Made by a program: the position numbers and the translations under genes. A DNA stretch of 64,000 nt from Amycolatopsis endophytica. Lineage in GTDB: Bacteria; Actinomycetota; Actinomycetes; Mycobacteriales; Pseudonocardiaceae. The DNA is taken from assembly GCF_013410405.1 (NCBI RefSeq), contig NZ_JACCFK010000001.1, positions 3,968,001 to 4,032,000 of the forward strand. Direction: 5' to 3'. How positions within the stretch are numbered: the stretch's first letter is position 1; every line of letters begins with the position of its first letter. The notes below the pieces were generated by a model. That model ran no database searches. It saw only the letters and a list, made by a program, of their open reading frames with translations, and had not been told where the DNA came from. Below are positions 19,031 through 27,875 of this stretch, piece by piece.

Positions 19031-19213
19031 TCAGCCTCGCTGGATCTCCGCAGCGATCTCCTTGAGCTTCGACTCGTACTCGCGGGCGTGGTGGCCGCAG
19101 AAGAGCAGCTCGCCACCACTGGAGAGGATGGCTCGTACCTGTGCTGCGGCGCCGCACCGGTCACAACGGTCGGCTGCGGTCAACTCGGGGCGGGTGAGCG
19201 TCGGTGATGTCAT
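19031..19213 (-). CDS. DUF7455 small zinc-ribbon protein
   Basis: The 60-residue protein contains 'DRCDRCGAAAQVRAIL' and 'LLFCGHHAREYESKL'. The Cys-x2-Cys and Cys-Gly-His-His pairs form a compact zinc-ribbon typical of the actinobacterial DUF7455 family. Members are short, abundant and uncharacterised. The start at 19213 follows a GGGAGACTCC purine stretch; longer upstream extensions in the same frame are low-complexity and were not used. It is a single gene between the PepSY protein and a gene-free interval. Confidence 0.85.
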   Translation of the reverse strand: MTSPTLTRPELTAADRCDRCGAAAQVRAILSSGGELLFCGHHAREYESKLKEIAAEIQRG

Positions 19214-19781
19214 TGGAGTCTCCCTCCGTCCCGGCATCGGCTGCCCGATGCCATCGATCCAGCGGCGACCACTTCGGCCCTGCGGTTGCCCGTCGGCTCC
19301 GCGGTGTTCGCTGGCCTCCACTCTTGCAGACGCTGAGCGCCTGGCAAGTGTTCCCGGCTGTGTGGGATGTGTGTCACGCAGAATTACCCCGGATGTCGTA
19401 GATCAATCCCGCCATTCAGGACGCAGAACCCCATCGGAACCCCATTTTCCGTGGTCAGGGCCAGTGTGGAGAAGTGGAATTCGGCCCGGGGGAAGCCATG
19501 TCAAGCGGCCGCGCGGTCAGGCTTGTTCGTTCTCAGCGGAATTTCGGGCCTGGTTCCGAGGCGAGATCGTGATCAGGCCGTCCGCGAAACCATCCCCCGC
19601 GCGGGGCACGTGCGACACTCCGTGTCATGGCGAAGCAGGCGTCGGCGGTCCGCGTTCCCGTCACGTTCTGTCACCCCGGCCCAGCGGCGGGTTCCGGTGA
19701 CGTGTGGTTCCGGTGGCTCTCCGTGTCCGCACGGGCCGTCGTGGTGTGCGTCATGCCCGGCACCCACCTGTGGCGGTACTG
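19214..19781. other. Gene-free interval with an inverted repeat ahead of the DUF7455 gene
   Basis: No convincing gene is seen, and several open frames here have arginine/proline-rich products typical of chance frames. At 19323-19348 CTTGC...GCAAG ends flank an imperfect inverted repeat (AGACGC/GCGCCT core) about 110 bases upstream of the DUF7455 start, a possible operator or promoter element. Base composition is slightly lower in GC than the genes around it. Confidence 0.5.
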
Positions 19782-20417
19782 ATGGCCCTGCTCGACGAGG
19801 TGCGCTGGTTCCCCGGTGCCGAGCGTCTCGTCGCACTCGCGCGGGCCGAGATGCCGCAGCAGAAAAGCGAGTCGGCCGCCTTCGCCACGCTGGTTTCCCT
19901 GCGGGCGCACGCGATTGCGGTCGAAAGCCAGGACGACACCGCGTCGGCCGGTTCGTCCCCGGCGACCGCGTCGGCGGCGATCGGGGAGCTGTCCGGCGGG
20001 CGGCTGACGGCGGTGACCGCGGAGGGCACGTGGACCGCGAAGGCGCTCAACGCGGTCTTCGCCGGGGTGCCCGAACTGCCCGACCTGTCGCTGCTGGCCT
20101 TTGTGGACACCAGCGGATTCGGCGCGCCGGACACCCCGGACCGCGCCCTGCGCGACTACCTGGAGGGCGGGCTGCCACCGTTCTGGAGTTCCCGTTGGCG
20201 TGCCAGGCATTTCGTGATCCTCGGCGGCACGCTGACGGGCCCCGGCGGCACGCTCGTGGCCATTGTGGACGGCTACCGTCCGGTCGGCCGCGACGGCGTG
20301 CACCTGCAACTGCTCGACAGGGTCGTCGCGGCCCTGCGCGGACTGCTGCTGGTGGTGCCCTCCGCCGACGCGCCCACGGCCCGCGCGCTGGTCGCGCGGG
20401 CCGGCCTCACTCCTTAG
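19782..20417 (+). CDS. DUF6885-like protein with divergent N-terminal motif
   Basis: The 211-residue product resembles the DUF6885 group. It shows 'MALLDEVRWFPGAERLVALARAEMPQQ' at the N-terminus, 'GELSGGRLTAVTAEGTWTAKAL' in the middle, and a protease-like C-terminal half 'RARHFVILGGTLTGPGGTLVAIVDGYRPVGRDGVHLQ' containing a conserved histidine. As I recall the family, the residues after 'PQ' usually read K-D-N-L-C-G with an invariant cysteine, like a papain/C39-type active site. Here they read 'KSESAAFATL', without cysteine. This copy may therefore be catalytically inactive or repurposed. The start could lie further upstream, at 19704. It converges on the permease gene with an 11-base overlap. 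Confidence 0.6.
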   Translation: MALLDEVRWFPGAERLVALARAEMPQQKSESAAFATLVSLRAHAIAVESQDDTASAGSSPATASAAIGELSGGRLTAVTAEGTWTAKALNAVFAGVPELPDLSLLAFVDTSGFGAPDTPDRALRDYLEGGLPPFWSSRWRARHFVILGGTLTGPGGTLVAIVDGYRPVGRDGVHLQLLDRVVAALRGLLLVVPSADAPTARALVARAGLTP

Positions 20418-21846
20418 ACGCGAGCCGCGAATGGCGCCGGCCGTAAGCGAAGTAGAGGACCAGGCCCAGCGCGAGCCAGACGGCGAACCGGATCCACGTC
20501 AGCACGTCCAGGTTCAGCATCAGGTAGAAGCACGCCAGCGCGGCGACGACCGGCAGCACCGGCGACAGCGGGACCTTGAAGGGACGGTTGAGGTCCGGGC
20601 GCTTGCGGCGCAGCACGGGCACCGCGATCGCGACGATCGCCATCGCCGACAACGCGCCGATCGAGACCATGTCGGACAGTTCGGTGATCGGCACGAACGC
20701 CGCCAGCAGCGCGATCACCACGGCACCACCGATCGTCATGCGGTGCGGCGTGCCCCAGCGCGGGTGCGTGGTGCCGATCGGCTTCGGCAGCAGGCCGTCG
20801 CGCCCCATCGCGAAACCGATGCGGCCGATCGTGACCAGTTCGACCATCATCACCGAGGTCAGCCCGGTGACCGCGCCGAGCGAGATCAGGGCGCTCACCC
20901 AGTGCTGGCCGACCGAGTCGAACGCCGCCGCCAGCGGAGCACCTTCGTCGATGTCGGTGAAGGGCACCATCCCGGTCAGCACCAGGGAGACACCGACGTA
21001 GAGCAACGCGCAGATGCCGAGCGCGCCGAGGATGCCGATCCGCAGATCCTTGCGCGGGTTGCGGGTTTCCTCACCGAGGTTGGCCAGCGCCTCGAAACCG
21101 GTGTAGGCGAAGAACACGATCGCCGCGGCGGAGATGACCCCACCGATGCCGAACACGGACTGTTCGAGCCCGAGCCCCGCCTGCACGACCGGCTGGTGCA
21201 GCACCCCGGCCCCACCTTCGCTCGGCTGGGCCGGCGGGATGAACGGGGTCAGGTTGGCGCCCTTGATGAAGAACACGCCCACGGCGACGATCAGCACGCA
21301 CACCGCGACCTTCACGAGCACCAGGATGTTGGTCAGGCGGGCCGATTCGCGGATACCCAGCACGGCGATCACCGTGAGGATCGCGATGATCGCCACCGCA
21401 CCCACGTTCACCGTCGCGTCCTCGCCGAACCACTGCTGCGGCAGGCCCAGCAGGTTCGCCAGGTAACCGGACCAGCCCCGGGACACCACGGCCGCGCCGA
21501 GGGCGAATTCGAGGAGCAGGTCCCAGCCGATGATCCACGCGAACACCTCGCCCAGCGTCGCGAACGCGTAGGTGTAGGCACTCCCCGCGGTGGGCACGCT
21601 CGACGCCAGCTCGGCGTAACAGAGGGCCGCGAACCCGGCCACGACGGCGCCGATGACGAAGGACAACGTCACAGCCGGCCCGGCGTGCGTCTTCGCCTCC
21701 ACGCCCGCGAGCGTGAAGATGCCGGTACCGATGATGATCCCGACCCCGAAGCCCACCAGATCCCTGGCGCGCAGGCGGCGCTTCAGCTCACCGGACTCCT
21801 GCCGGGCGAGGACTTCGTTGACGTCAAGCGTTCGGGTGATGCCCAT
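20407..21846 (-). CDS. APC-family amino-acid permease (cationic amino acid transporter type)
   Basis: The product (479 residues) has 12 predicted membrane helices and the APC signature 'GVGIIIGTGIFTLAGVEA', whose unwound first helix binds the amino-acid backbone. The stretch 'IVFFAYTGFEALANLGEETRNPRKDL' is the conserved helix 6 to loop region typical of CAT-type transporters. This subtype usually carries arginine, lysine or ornithine, but the substrate cannot be read from the sequence. It is a lone minus-strand gene; its 3' end overlaps the DUF6885-like gene. Confidence 0.9.
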   Translation of the reverse strand: MGITRTLDVNEVLARQESGELKRRLRARDLVGFGVGIIIGTGIFTLAGVEAKTHAGPAVTLSFVIGAVVAGFAALCYAELASSVPTAGSAYTYAFATLGEVFAWIIGWDLLLEFALGAAVVSRGWSGYLANLLGLPQQWFGEDATVNVGAVAIIAILTVIAVLGIRESARLTNILVLVKVAVCVLIVAVGVFFIKGANLTPFIPPAQPSEGGAGVLHQPVVQAGLGLEQSVFGIGGVISAAAIVFFAYTGFEALANLGEETRNPRKDLRIGILGALGICALLYVGVSLVLTGMVPFTDIDEGAPLAAAFDSVGQHWVSALISLGAVTGLTSVMMVELVTIGRIGFAMGRDGLLPKPIGTTHPRWGTPHRMTIGGAVVIALLAAFVPITELSDMVSIGALSAMAIVAIAVPVLRRKRPDLNRPFKVPLSPVLPVVAALACFYLMLNLDVLTWIRFAVWLALGLVLYFAYGRRHSRLASKE

Positions 21847-22040
21847 GGAGGAACGTTAGAAGATCACGGGCGGGTTCGCAGGGTTGGGTGGGGAAAACCC
21901 CTTACAGCGTCGGAAAGGTCACCTTGGGGTCGCCCCCCGCCTCGCTGATGGCTTCGGTGGCTGGGGATGAGGGGCGGGGGAGGTCTGGGGCGGTCGTTTC
22001 GGGCTTGCGTTGCCGGGTGGCGTTGTGCTGTGGTGCCAAG
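21847..22040. repeat. Short intergenic interval with a single block-D repeat
   Basis: At about 21967-22018 lies one copy of the block 'GATGAGGGGCGGGGGAGG...GCTTGCGTTGCCGGG' that also forms part of the composite elements near 52.3 and 59.7 kb. No gene is seen. Confidence 0.65.
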
Positions 22041-22079
22041 AAAAAAGGCGCCCTCCGTGATCGGGAGGACGCCTTTTTC
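22041..22079 (-). terminator. Strong intrinsic terminator of sigA
   Basis: The stem AAAAAGGCG-C-CCTCC pairs with GGAGG-A-CGCCTTTTT (one mismatch, 7-base loop). On the minus strand it ends in a run of T, giving a classical rho-independent terminator just 9 bases after the sigA stop codon. T-tailed terminators are uncommon in this GC-rich genome. Confidence 0.9.
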
Positions 22080-22087
22080 GTTTGTGC

Positions 22088-23497
22088 CTAGTCCAGGTAG
22101 TCGCGGAGGACCTGGCTGCGGCTGGGGTGGCGCAGCTTGGACATGGTCTTCGATTCGATCTGCCGGATGCGCTCGCGCGTGACGCCGTAGACCTGGCCGA
22201 TTTCGTCTAAAGTCCTCGGCTGGCCGTCGGTCAGGCCGAAGCGCAGGCGGACCACGCCGGCTTCGCGCTCGGACAGGGTCTGCAGCACCGACTGGAGCTG
22301 GTCCTGCAGCAGCGTGAACGACACCGCGTCCACCGCGACGACCGCTTCGGAGTCCTCGATGAAGTCGCCCAGCTGCGAGTCGCCCTCGTCGCCGATCGTC
22401 TGGTCCAGCGAGATCGGCTCGCGGGCGTACTGCTGGATCTCCAGGACCTTCTCCGGCGAGATGTCCATCTCCTTGGCGAGCTCTTCCGGCGTCGGCTCAC
22501 GGCCGAGGTCCTGGAGTAGCTCGCGCTGGATGCGGCCCAGCTTGTTGATGACCTCGACCATGTGCACCGGAATACGGATCGTCCGGGCCTGGTCGGCCAT
22601 CGCGCGCGTGATCGCCTGCCGGATCCACCACGTCGCGTAGGTGGAGAACTTGTAGCCCTTGGTGTAGTCGAACTTCTCGACCGCACGGATCAGGCCCAGG
22701 TTGCCCTCCTGGATCAGGTCCAGGAACGCCATGCCGCGGCCGGTGTAGCGCTTCGCCAGCGAGACGACCAGACGGAGGTTCGCCTCCAGCAGGTGGTTCT
22801 TGGCGCGCTCCCCGTCCCGGATGATCCAGCGCAGATCGCGGCGCATCTGGGTGGCGAGCTTCTCGCCCTCCTCCTCCGCGACACGCAGGCGCTCCGCCGC
22901 GTAGAGGCCGGCCTCGATCCGCTTCGCGAGCTCGACCTCCTCCTCGGCGTTGAGCAGCGCGACCTTGCCGATCTGCTTCAGGTACGCACGTACCGAGTCC
23001 GCCGACGCGGTGAGCTCGGCGTCCTTGCGGGCCTGCCGCAGAGCCTCCGACTCCTCCTCGTCCCAGACGAAGTCACGGTCGGTGGCCTTGGCGTTGCCCT
23101 GCTGCTGCTTGGCGGCGGCGGGGGTGGCCTTCTCGTCCGGCTCGTCCTCGTCGAGGTCGTCGGCCGCGTCGGTGACGGTCGCGTCGACGACATCGACCTC
23201 CACCTCGCTTTCGAGGTCGGCGAGATCGGCGTCGAGATCGACGTCCTCCACGTCCTCGCCGGGGCCGTCCGGCTCCCCGTCCTCGGTCTTGCCGCCCTTG
23301 CGGGTGGCGCGGCCCTTCGCCGGGGCCTTCTTCGGGCCCTTGCCGGCGGCGGGCTTCCGGGGGGTCGCCGACTTCTTCGTGGCGCCCGAGGCCTCGGCCT
23401 CGGTCACGTCTTCACGGCCCGCGTCGGGTTCCGCGCTCACGTCGGCGGCGCTCGTTGTCTTCGTGCCGCTTCGGGTAGCGGTTTTTGCGGCTGCCAC
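22088..23497 (-). CDS. sigA: Principal RNA polymerase sigma factor SigA (HrdB/RpoV)
   Basis: The product (469 residues) is the housekeeping sigma-70 factor. Residues about 1-90 are Lys/Ala/Thr-rich and 90-175 strongly acidic, as in mycobacterial SigA. Then come region 1.2 '[20 protein letters not shown]', region 2 with '[20 protein letters not shown]' and '[17 protein letters not shown]', region 3 '[20 protein letters not shown]', and region 4.2 '[20 protein letters not shown]'. From '[20 protein letters not shown]' onward it is nearly identical to M. tuberculosis SigA. The GTG start at 23497 gives the same 'VAAAK' beginning. The neighbours ppgK and suhB match the mycobacterial order. Confidence 0.97.
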   Translation of the reverse strand: MAAAKTATRSGTKTTSAADVSAEPDAGREDVTEAEASGATKKSATPRKPAAGKGPKKAPAKGRATRKGGKTEDGEPDGPGEDVEDVDLDADLADLESEVEVDVVDATVTDAADDLDEDEPDEKATPAAAKQQQGNAKATDRDFVWDEEESEALRQARKDAELTASADSVRAYLKQIGKVALLNAEEEVELAKRIEAGLYAAERLRVAEEEGEKLATQMRRDLRWIIRDGERAKNHLLEANLRLVVSLAKRYTGRGMAFLDLIQEGNLGLIRAVEKFDYTKGYKFSTYATWWIRQAITRAMADQARTIRIPVHMVEVINKLGRIQRELLQDLGREPTPEELAKEMDISPEKVLEIQQYAREPISLDQTIGDEGDSQLGDFIEDSEAVVAVDAVSFTLLQDQLQSVLQTLSEREAGVVRLRFGLTDGQPRTLDEIGQVYGVTRERIRQIESKTMSKLRHPSRSQVLRDYLD

Positions 23498-23685
23498 GTA
23501 CGCCCTTTCGCAGCGGTCGATCACGGCGAACCGAGATTGGTGGCTCCCGGCTGCCTCAGATTCGGGGAACGTCCCGCGGCCTGCGGTTTTGTCCTCCGCG
23601 ACCGTGGGCCGTGTTCCATTGTAACGACGATACGCCGGTGCGTTGCGGCCGATCATCGTTCAACCCCGGCCCGGCGTCGCGGGGC

Positions 23686-24447
23686 TCAGTGTTCGAGGCC
23701 CTCCGCGGCGGCCAGCGCCGCACCCACGATCCCGGCGTTGTTCTGCAGAGATGCGACCAGGACCGGTGTCCTGATGTCGAGCAGCGGCACCCACTTCTCG
23801 GCCTTCTTGCTGACCCCGCCGCCCACGATGAACAGATCCGGCCAGATCAGGTTCTCCAGCACGGTCAGGTAACGGTTCACGCGCACGGCCCATTCCGGGT
23901 AGGACAGGCCCTCGTTGTCCTTGACGGAGGCGGCCGCCTTCTTTTCGGCGTCGTGCCCGTCGACCTCGAGGTGACCGAACTCGGTGTTCGGCATCAGGGT
24001 GCCGTGCTGGAACAGCGCGCTGCCGATCCCGGTGCCGAACGTCAGCAGCGTGGTGACGCCCTCGTGCGCCCGCGGATCGCCGTAGCGGATCTCGGCCATG
24101 CCGGCGGCGTCGGCGTCGTTGAGCATCGCGATGTCGTCCTCGTGGCGGTCCAGCCGCTTGGCGAACAACGCGTCCGCGTCCGTGCCGATCCAGCTGGGGT
24201 CGATGTTCGCCGCGGTCTGCGCGACGCCCTTCTTGATGACCGCGGGCAGCGTGATGCCCACCGGGCCGTCCCAGCCGAAGTGCGCGACCACCTCGGCCAC
24301 CACGTCCGCGACGGCTTCGGGCGTCGCGGGGCGCGGGGTGTCGATCCGGAACCGGTCGCCGATCAGTGCGCCCTTTTCCAGGTCGACAAGGGCGCCCTTG
24401 ATACCGCTGCCGCCGATGTCGATTCCGAAACCTCGGGTCGCCGTCAT
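23686..24447 (-). CDS. ppgK: Polyphosphate glucokinase
   Basis: The product (253 residues) phosphorylates glucose with inorganic polyphosphate or ATP, feeding glycolysis. It is an ROK/ASKHA-fold kinase: 'GFGIDIGGSGIKGALVDLE' holds the phosphate-1 loop, 'NDADAAGMAEIRYG' contains the catalytic aspartate region, and 'TLLTFGTGIGSALF' is the phosphate-2 loop. 'FGHLEVDGHDAEKKAAASVKDNEGLSY' is typical of the actinobacterial PPGK group. It is upstream of sigA on the same strand (188-base gap) and divergent from suhB, reproducing the sigA-ppgK-suhB arrangement of mycobacteria. Confidence 0.95.
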   Translation of the reverse strand: MTATRGFGIDIGGSGIKGALVDLEKGALIGDRFRIDTPRPATPEAVADVVAEVVAHFGWDGPVGITLPAVIKKGVAQTAANIDPSWIGTDADALFAKRLDRHEDDIAMLNDADAAGMAEIRYGDPRAHEGVTTLLTFGTGIGSALFQHGTLMPNTEFGHLEVDGHDAEKKAAASVKDNEGLSYPEWAVRVNRYLTVLENLIWPDLFIVGGGVSKKAEKWVPLLDIRTPVLVASLQNNAGIVGAALAAAEGLEH

Positions 24448-24511
24448 TGGCGCCGTCCCTTCTCGTTCGATTCAGAAACCTGTGCCGGAGACTTTAACCG
24501 GGTGTGGTCCC

Positions 24512-25330
24512 ATGGTGGACGTGGGAGCTGCCGAAGCAGAGTTGAGGGATGTCGCCGTCCGGGTCGCGACCGAGGCCGCCGAGCTGGCCAGCCGGGCCCG
24601 TGACGCCATGGTCGCAGGTCAGCCCGTGCAGGTCGAGACCAAGTCGACCGACACCGACGTGGTCACCGCGGTCGACCGCGCCGCCGAGCAGCTGGTGCGC
24701 GACCGGCTCGCCGAACTGCGGCCGGGGGACCACGTCCTGGGGGAGGAGGCGGGCGGCACGGCCGGTGACGGCGTCACGTGGGTGGTCGACCCGATCGACG
24801 GCACCGTGAACTTCCTCTACGGCGCGCCCCTGTTCGCGGTGTCGCTGGCCGCGCAGGTCGACGGCGTGTCGGTGGCCGGGGCGGTCGTGGAACCCGTCAG
24901 CGGGCGGTGCTGGACGGCCGTGCGCGGCGAGGGCGCGTGGCTCGACGGGCGGCGGCTGGCCGTGTCGTCACCCTCGCGGCTGGAGCTGAGCCTCGTCGGC
25001 ACCGGTTTCGCGTACTCGGCGCAGCGGCGGGCGCGGCAGGCCCGGTTCGTCGCGGACCTGGTGACGCGGGTGCGCGATGTGCGCCGGGCCGGGGTGGCGT
25101 CGCTGGACCTGTGCGCGGTGGCCGCGGGGTGGCTGGACGGGTATGTGGAGCACGGCCTGAACCGGTGGGACTGGGCTGCCGGGGCGCTGGTCGCGTCCGA
25201 GGCGGGTGCCGTGGTGCATCTGCCGGGGGAGGATGCCGCGCTGGGGGCGGATGCGACTTTTGCCGCGGCGCCGTCGGTGGCGGGGGCGCTGTATGACGCG
25301 GTTGTGGAGTGTGGCGCCGAAGGTGTGTAG
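24512..25330 (+). CDS. suhB: Inositol-1-monophosphatase family protein
   Basis: The product (272 residues) is a Mg2+-dependent phosphatase of the IMPase family, which dephosphorylates inositol phosphates and so feeds inositol into mycothiol and phosphatidylinositol synthesis in actinobacteria. Metal-binding motifs are 'DVVTAVDRAAEQ', 'GEEAGG' (Glu of motif A) and 'WVVDPIDGTVNF' (DPIDGT, motif B). The C-terminal motif is 'NRWDWAAGALVASEAGA'. The position beside ppgK and sigA matches mycobacterial suhB (Rv2701c). It is divergent from ppgK, with a 64-base shared promoter region. Confidence 0.93.
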   Translation: MVDVGAAEAELRDVAVRVATEAAELASRARDAMVAGQPVQVETKSTDTDVVTAVDRAAEQLVRDRLAELRPGDHVLGEEAGGTAGDGVTWVVDPIDGTVNFLYGAPLFAVSLAAQVDGVSVAGAVVEPVSGRCWTAVRGEGAWLDGRRLAVSSPSRLELSLVGTGFAYSAQRRARQARFVADLVTRVRDVRRAGVASLDLCAVAAGWLDGYVEHGLNRWDWAAGALVASEAGAVVHLPGEDAALGADATFAAAPSVAGALYDAVVECGAEGV

Positions 25331-25472
25331 CCGGAGGCGGCTTGTCTGCTGGGGGCTGGCTTCGAGATGACTGCCCGGCCTGGTTCCGTGCAGGCTCGCT
25401 GGCGCTCGCCACCGCACGGCGCCGGCGCGCCGTTGGTGGCGGGGGCCGGCAGGTGGGACTGACGGGCTGGGG

Positions 25473-26183
25473 TCAGCAGGTGCCGGGGCGGGCGGCTTGC
25501 AGCAGTGCGTCGTCGATCGGCGGGGGAGTGGCCGTGGACTGCTCGCCGCCGTCGTCGCCCTGGGTTGCCGACCACGCCTGCAGCTGCGCGAGCACGTCGC
25601 GCGCCGCCTGGGTCGGGAACACGTCGCCGAAGGCGCTGCCGATCGCGAGGTCCACGCTCGCGTCCTGGCGGTCGTCCCGCACCATCTCCACGCACGGCAC
25701 CACGAGACCCACCGTGCGCGCCGCGGAACTCCCGGCCTCACCGAAGCGCAACTGACCGCGGCAGGCCGCCTCCTCCTCCGCGTACGCCGGGTCGTTCTCC
25801 GGCTCCGCGATCCGGGTGAAACCCAGCTGCCGCAGGGCTTCCGTGGTGATCGCCGCCTGCCCGCGCTTCTCGCTGGCGTTGAGGACCTTGAGCACGACCC
25901 GGTCGGCGGGAATCGGCCCCGTCTCGTCGAGCGCGTTGTAGCCGAGGTTGGTGTAGGTCATGCCCGGCGGGGGAGTGGGCGGCGGATCACACCGCAGCGC
26001 CTCGTCGATGTCGGCCTTGCTGGTGATGGCGCGCACCCAGATGAACATCGCGACGAGGCCGAGCACCCCGATCACGATGAGCGCGGGCAGGGGACGGTGT
26101 CTCCGGTAGGGACGTGATCTCCGGTTGCCGTACCCGCTCCCCGACGACACCTGCCCCACCCCTTCGGCCGAAGTCCCGAACAC
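25473..26183 (-). CDS. cei: Cell envelope integrity protein Cei (LytR C-terminal domain)
   Basis: The product (236 residues) has a short basic cytoplasmic N-terminus, a single transmembrane helix ('ALIVIGVLGLVAMFIWVRAI', about 34-53), and an external part with the LytR_C-type domain ('RVVLKVLNASEKRGQAAITTEALRQLGF'). Four cysteines lie outside the membrane ('LRCDPP', 'AACRGQ', 'VVPCVE', and the last residue), probably paired. It corresponds in place and layout to M. tuberculosis Rv2700/Cei, which is required for a normal cell wall and virulence. It is convergent with suhB. An internal GTG near residue 12 is an alternative start. Confidence 0.88.
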   Translation of the reverse strand: MFGTSAEGVGQVSSGSGYGNRRSRPYRRHRPLPALIVIGVLGLVAMFIWVRAITSKADIDEALRCDPPPTPPPGMTYTNLGYNALDETGPIPADRVVLKVLNASEKRGQAAITTEALRQLGFTRIAEPENDPAYAEEEAACRGQLRFGEAGSSAARTVGLVVPCVEMVRDDRQDASVDLAIGSAFGDVFPTQAARDVLAQLQAWSATQGDDGGEQSTATPPPIDDALLQAARPGTC

Positions 26184-26542
26184 CCGCTTGCCCGAACCGT
26201 CGTTCCTGATCAGCGTAGGCGTTACAGTGCACCAGAGTCGTCACCCGTCCGAAGCCGGGGTCCGTGTCGCACGGTCCCACGGACCGCATCAGGTTGTGTT
26301 CCCCCTGTTGGGTGACGTATGTCCTGCTTCGAATGACACTCTGCGCGTTCGGGTAAAGCGTGAGCTACCCTCTGCGGGCTCCGCCGGTGGATCAGGACTC
26401 CGGACACGTTGCCGAAGAGAGACCTGGCTCACGACGGGGGCGGGCACAAACAGGGGCGCTGGAACGTTGTCCAGCGGCACGAAGGCATGCGAACAGTGTG
26501 CTTGAACAGTGATGACGATGCTGATCGCAGGGGTGAGGGACA
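26184..26542. other. Divergent intergenic region between cei and the DUF4193 gene
   Basis: This 359-base gap has lower GC than the genes and contains no plausible coding frame. It must carry the promoters for both flanking genes. A TACCCT hexamer at 26366-26371 is the best plus-strand -10 candidate, but no matching -35 is evident, so I do not call it. Confidence 0.5.
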
Positions 26543-26851
26543 ATGGCGACCGACTACGACGCTCCGCGCCGCAGCGAAGCCGACGAGCTCGCCGAGGACT
26601 CGTTGGAGGAGCTGAAGGCTCGCCGGAACGAGAACCAGTCCGGCGTGGTGGACGTGGACGAGGACGCGAGCGCGGAGAACTTCGAACTCCCGGGCGCGGA
26701 CCTGTCCGGGCTGTCGGGTGAGGACCTGACGGTGAAGGTGGTGCCGAAGCAGGCGGACGAGTTCACCTGCTCCGTGTGCTTCCTGGTGCACCACCGCAGC
26801 AGGCTGGCCGAGGAGAGCGGCGGGCAGATGATCTGCCGCGACTGCGCCTGA
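26543..26851 (+). CDS. DUF4193 small zinc-ribbon protein
   Basis: The product (102 residues) has an acidic N-terminal two thirds and a C-terminal zinc ribbon: 'FTCSVCFLVHHRSRLA' followed by 'QMICRDC', i.e. two Cys-x2-Cys pairs. It is the orthologue by place and sequence of M. tuberculosis Rv2699c (DUF4193), a highly conserved actinobacterial protein of unknown role. The mixture of acidic tail and zinc ribbon suggests a partner of the transcription apparatus, which is inference only. It is convergent with the DUF3093 gene, with a 16-base gap. Confidence 0.9.
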   Translation: MATDYDAPRRSEADELAEDSLEELKARRNENQSGVVDVDEDASAENFELPGADLSGLSGEDLTVKVVPKQADEFTCSVCFLVHHRSRLAEESGGQMICRDCA

Positions 26852-26867
26852 GGCGCGCGGGGCCGGG

Positions 26868-27368
26868 CTACTTCCCTGAGCGGAGCAGCTCGGCCAGCGC
26901 CTCCGGCCTGCGGGTGCTGAACACCCAGTAGGGAGTCGGGTCCGCGGGATCGGTCAGGTGCACACGCAGCAGCGAACCGACCCAGCCGCGATGCGTCACG
27001 TGTGCGGCGGGGTCGAGTTCCGGCCCCATCGCCTTCCGCTTCCCGTCCTTGCCGACGACCTCGACCTCCCCGACGAACCGCAACGGCAGATGAGCGTCCC
27101 CGACCCAGAGTTCGTCGCCGGTGACCCGGATCCGGACCCGGCCCATCGTCACCAGCCACGCCACCATCAACGGCACCAGCACCACGAACGGCAGCCACAC
27201 CGGCACCGCCGGATAGCCGAGGTGGATCTCGTAGGCCAGCAGTCCCGCCGCGACCAGCGGCAGCGGCCAGCCCCACCACGACAGGTAGAGCCGTTCGGAA
27301 TACCGCGTACGGCTTTCGGCCGTGGTCGTCTCGCTCACCGCGGCGGCCGCACTCGCTTCCTCACCCAT
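26868..27368 (-). CDS. DUF3093 membrane protein
   Basis: The product (166 residues) has two transmembrane helices close together (about 29-46 and 52-71), then a cytoplasmic beta-rich domain with '[19 protein letters not shown]' and '[16 protein letters not shown]'. This is the DUF3093 pattern (Rv2698 position). PH-like domains of this type often sit at the membrane face; the function is unknown. It is transcribed divergently from dut with only 24 bases between the starts, so the promoters overlap. Confidence 0.9.
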   Translation of the reverse strand: MGEEASAAAAVSETTTAESRTRYSERLYLSWWGWPLPLVAAGLLAYEIHLGYPAVPVWLPFVVLVPLMVAWLVTMGRVRIRVTGDELWVGDAHLPLRFVGEVEVVGKDGKRKAMGPELDPAAHVTHRGWVGSLLRVHLTDPADPTPYWVFSTRRPEALAELLRSGK

Positions 27369-27392
27369 GCCCTCAGGGTAGTCTCGCCGCCC

Positions 27393-27875
27393 GTGTCCCC
27401 CGTGCAGGTCCTGCTGACCCGGCTCGATCCGGGTGTCCCGCTCCCGTCCTACGCCCGGCCCGGCGACGCCGGCGCCGACCTCGTGACGACCACGGACGTC
27501 GTCATCGACCCCGGTGAGCGGGTACTGGTCGGGACCGGGGTGGCGATCGCGCTGCCGCCCGGCTACGCCGGATTCGTGCACCCGCGGTCGGGGCTGGCCG
27601 CGCGCACCGGACTGTCGATCGTGAACACGCCGGGCACCATCGACTCCGGCTACCGCGGGGAGATCCGGATATGCCTGGTCAACCACGACCCGCGCGAGCC
27701 GATCGTGCTGGCGCGGGGCGACCGGATCGCGCAGCTGGTGATCCAGCGCGTGGAGACCGCCGAGTTCGTCGAGGTCGCGGAACTGGCGTCCAGCGAGCGC
27801 GGGGCGGGCGGCTACGGCTCGACCGGCGGGCATGCGACGCTGAGCGGAAACACTGGGGAAGGAACGAGGAAGTAG
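27393..27875 (+). CDS. dut: dUTP diphosphatase (dUTPase)
   Basis: The product (160 residues) hydrolyses dUTP to dUMP, keeping uracil out of DNA and supplying thymidylate synthesis. All five trimeric-dUTPase motifs are present: 'PGDAGADL', '[12 protein letters not shown]', '[17 protein letters not shown]', '[10 protein letters not shown]' and the C-terminal P-loop-like '[11 protein letters not shown]'. GTG 27393 is chosen since it begins just before the first strand ('[11 protein letters not shown]'). The stop codon shares a base with the GTG start of the next gene, so DUF3710 is translationally coupled, as in mycobacteria. Confidence 0.97.
   Translation: MSPVQVLLTRLDPGVPLPSYARPGDAGADLVTTTDVVIDPGERVLVGTGVAIALPPGYAGFVHPRSGLAARTGLSIVNTPGTIDSGYRGEIRICLVNHDPREPIVLARGDRIAQLVIQRVETAEFVEVAELASSERGAGGYGSTGGHATLSGNTGEGTRK

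Noticed and set aside
20263..21948. A 561-codon open frame opposite the APC permease
   Set aside because: Its product is His/Asp/Arg-rich repeats from antisense reading of membrane codons; the permease on the other strand is clear.
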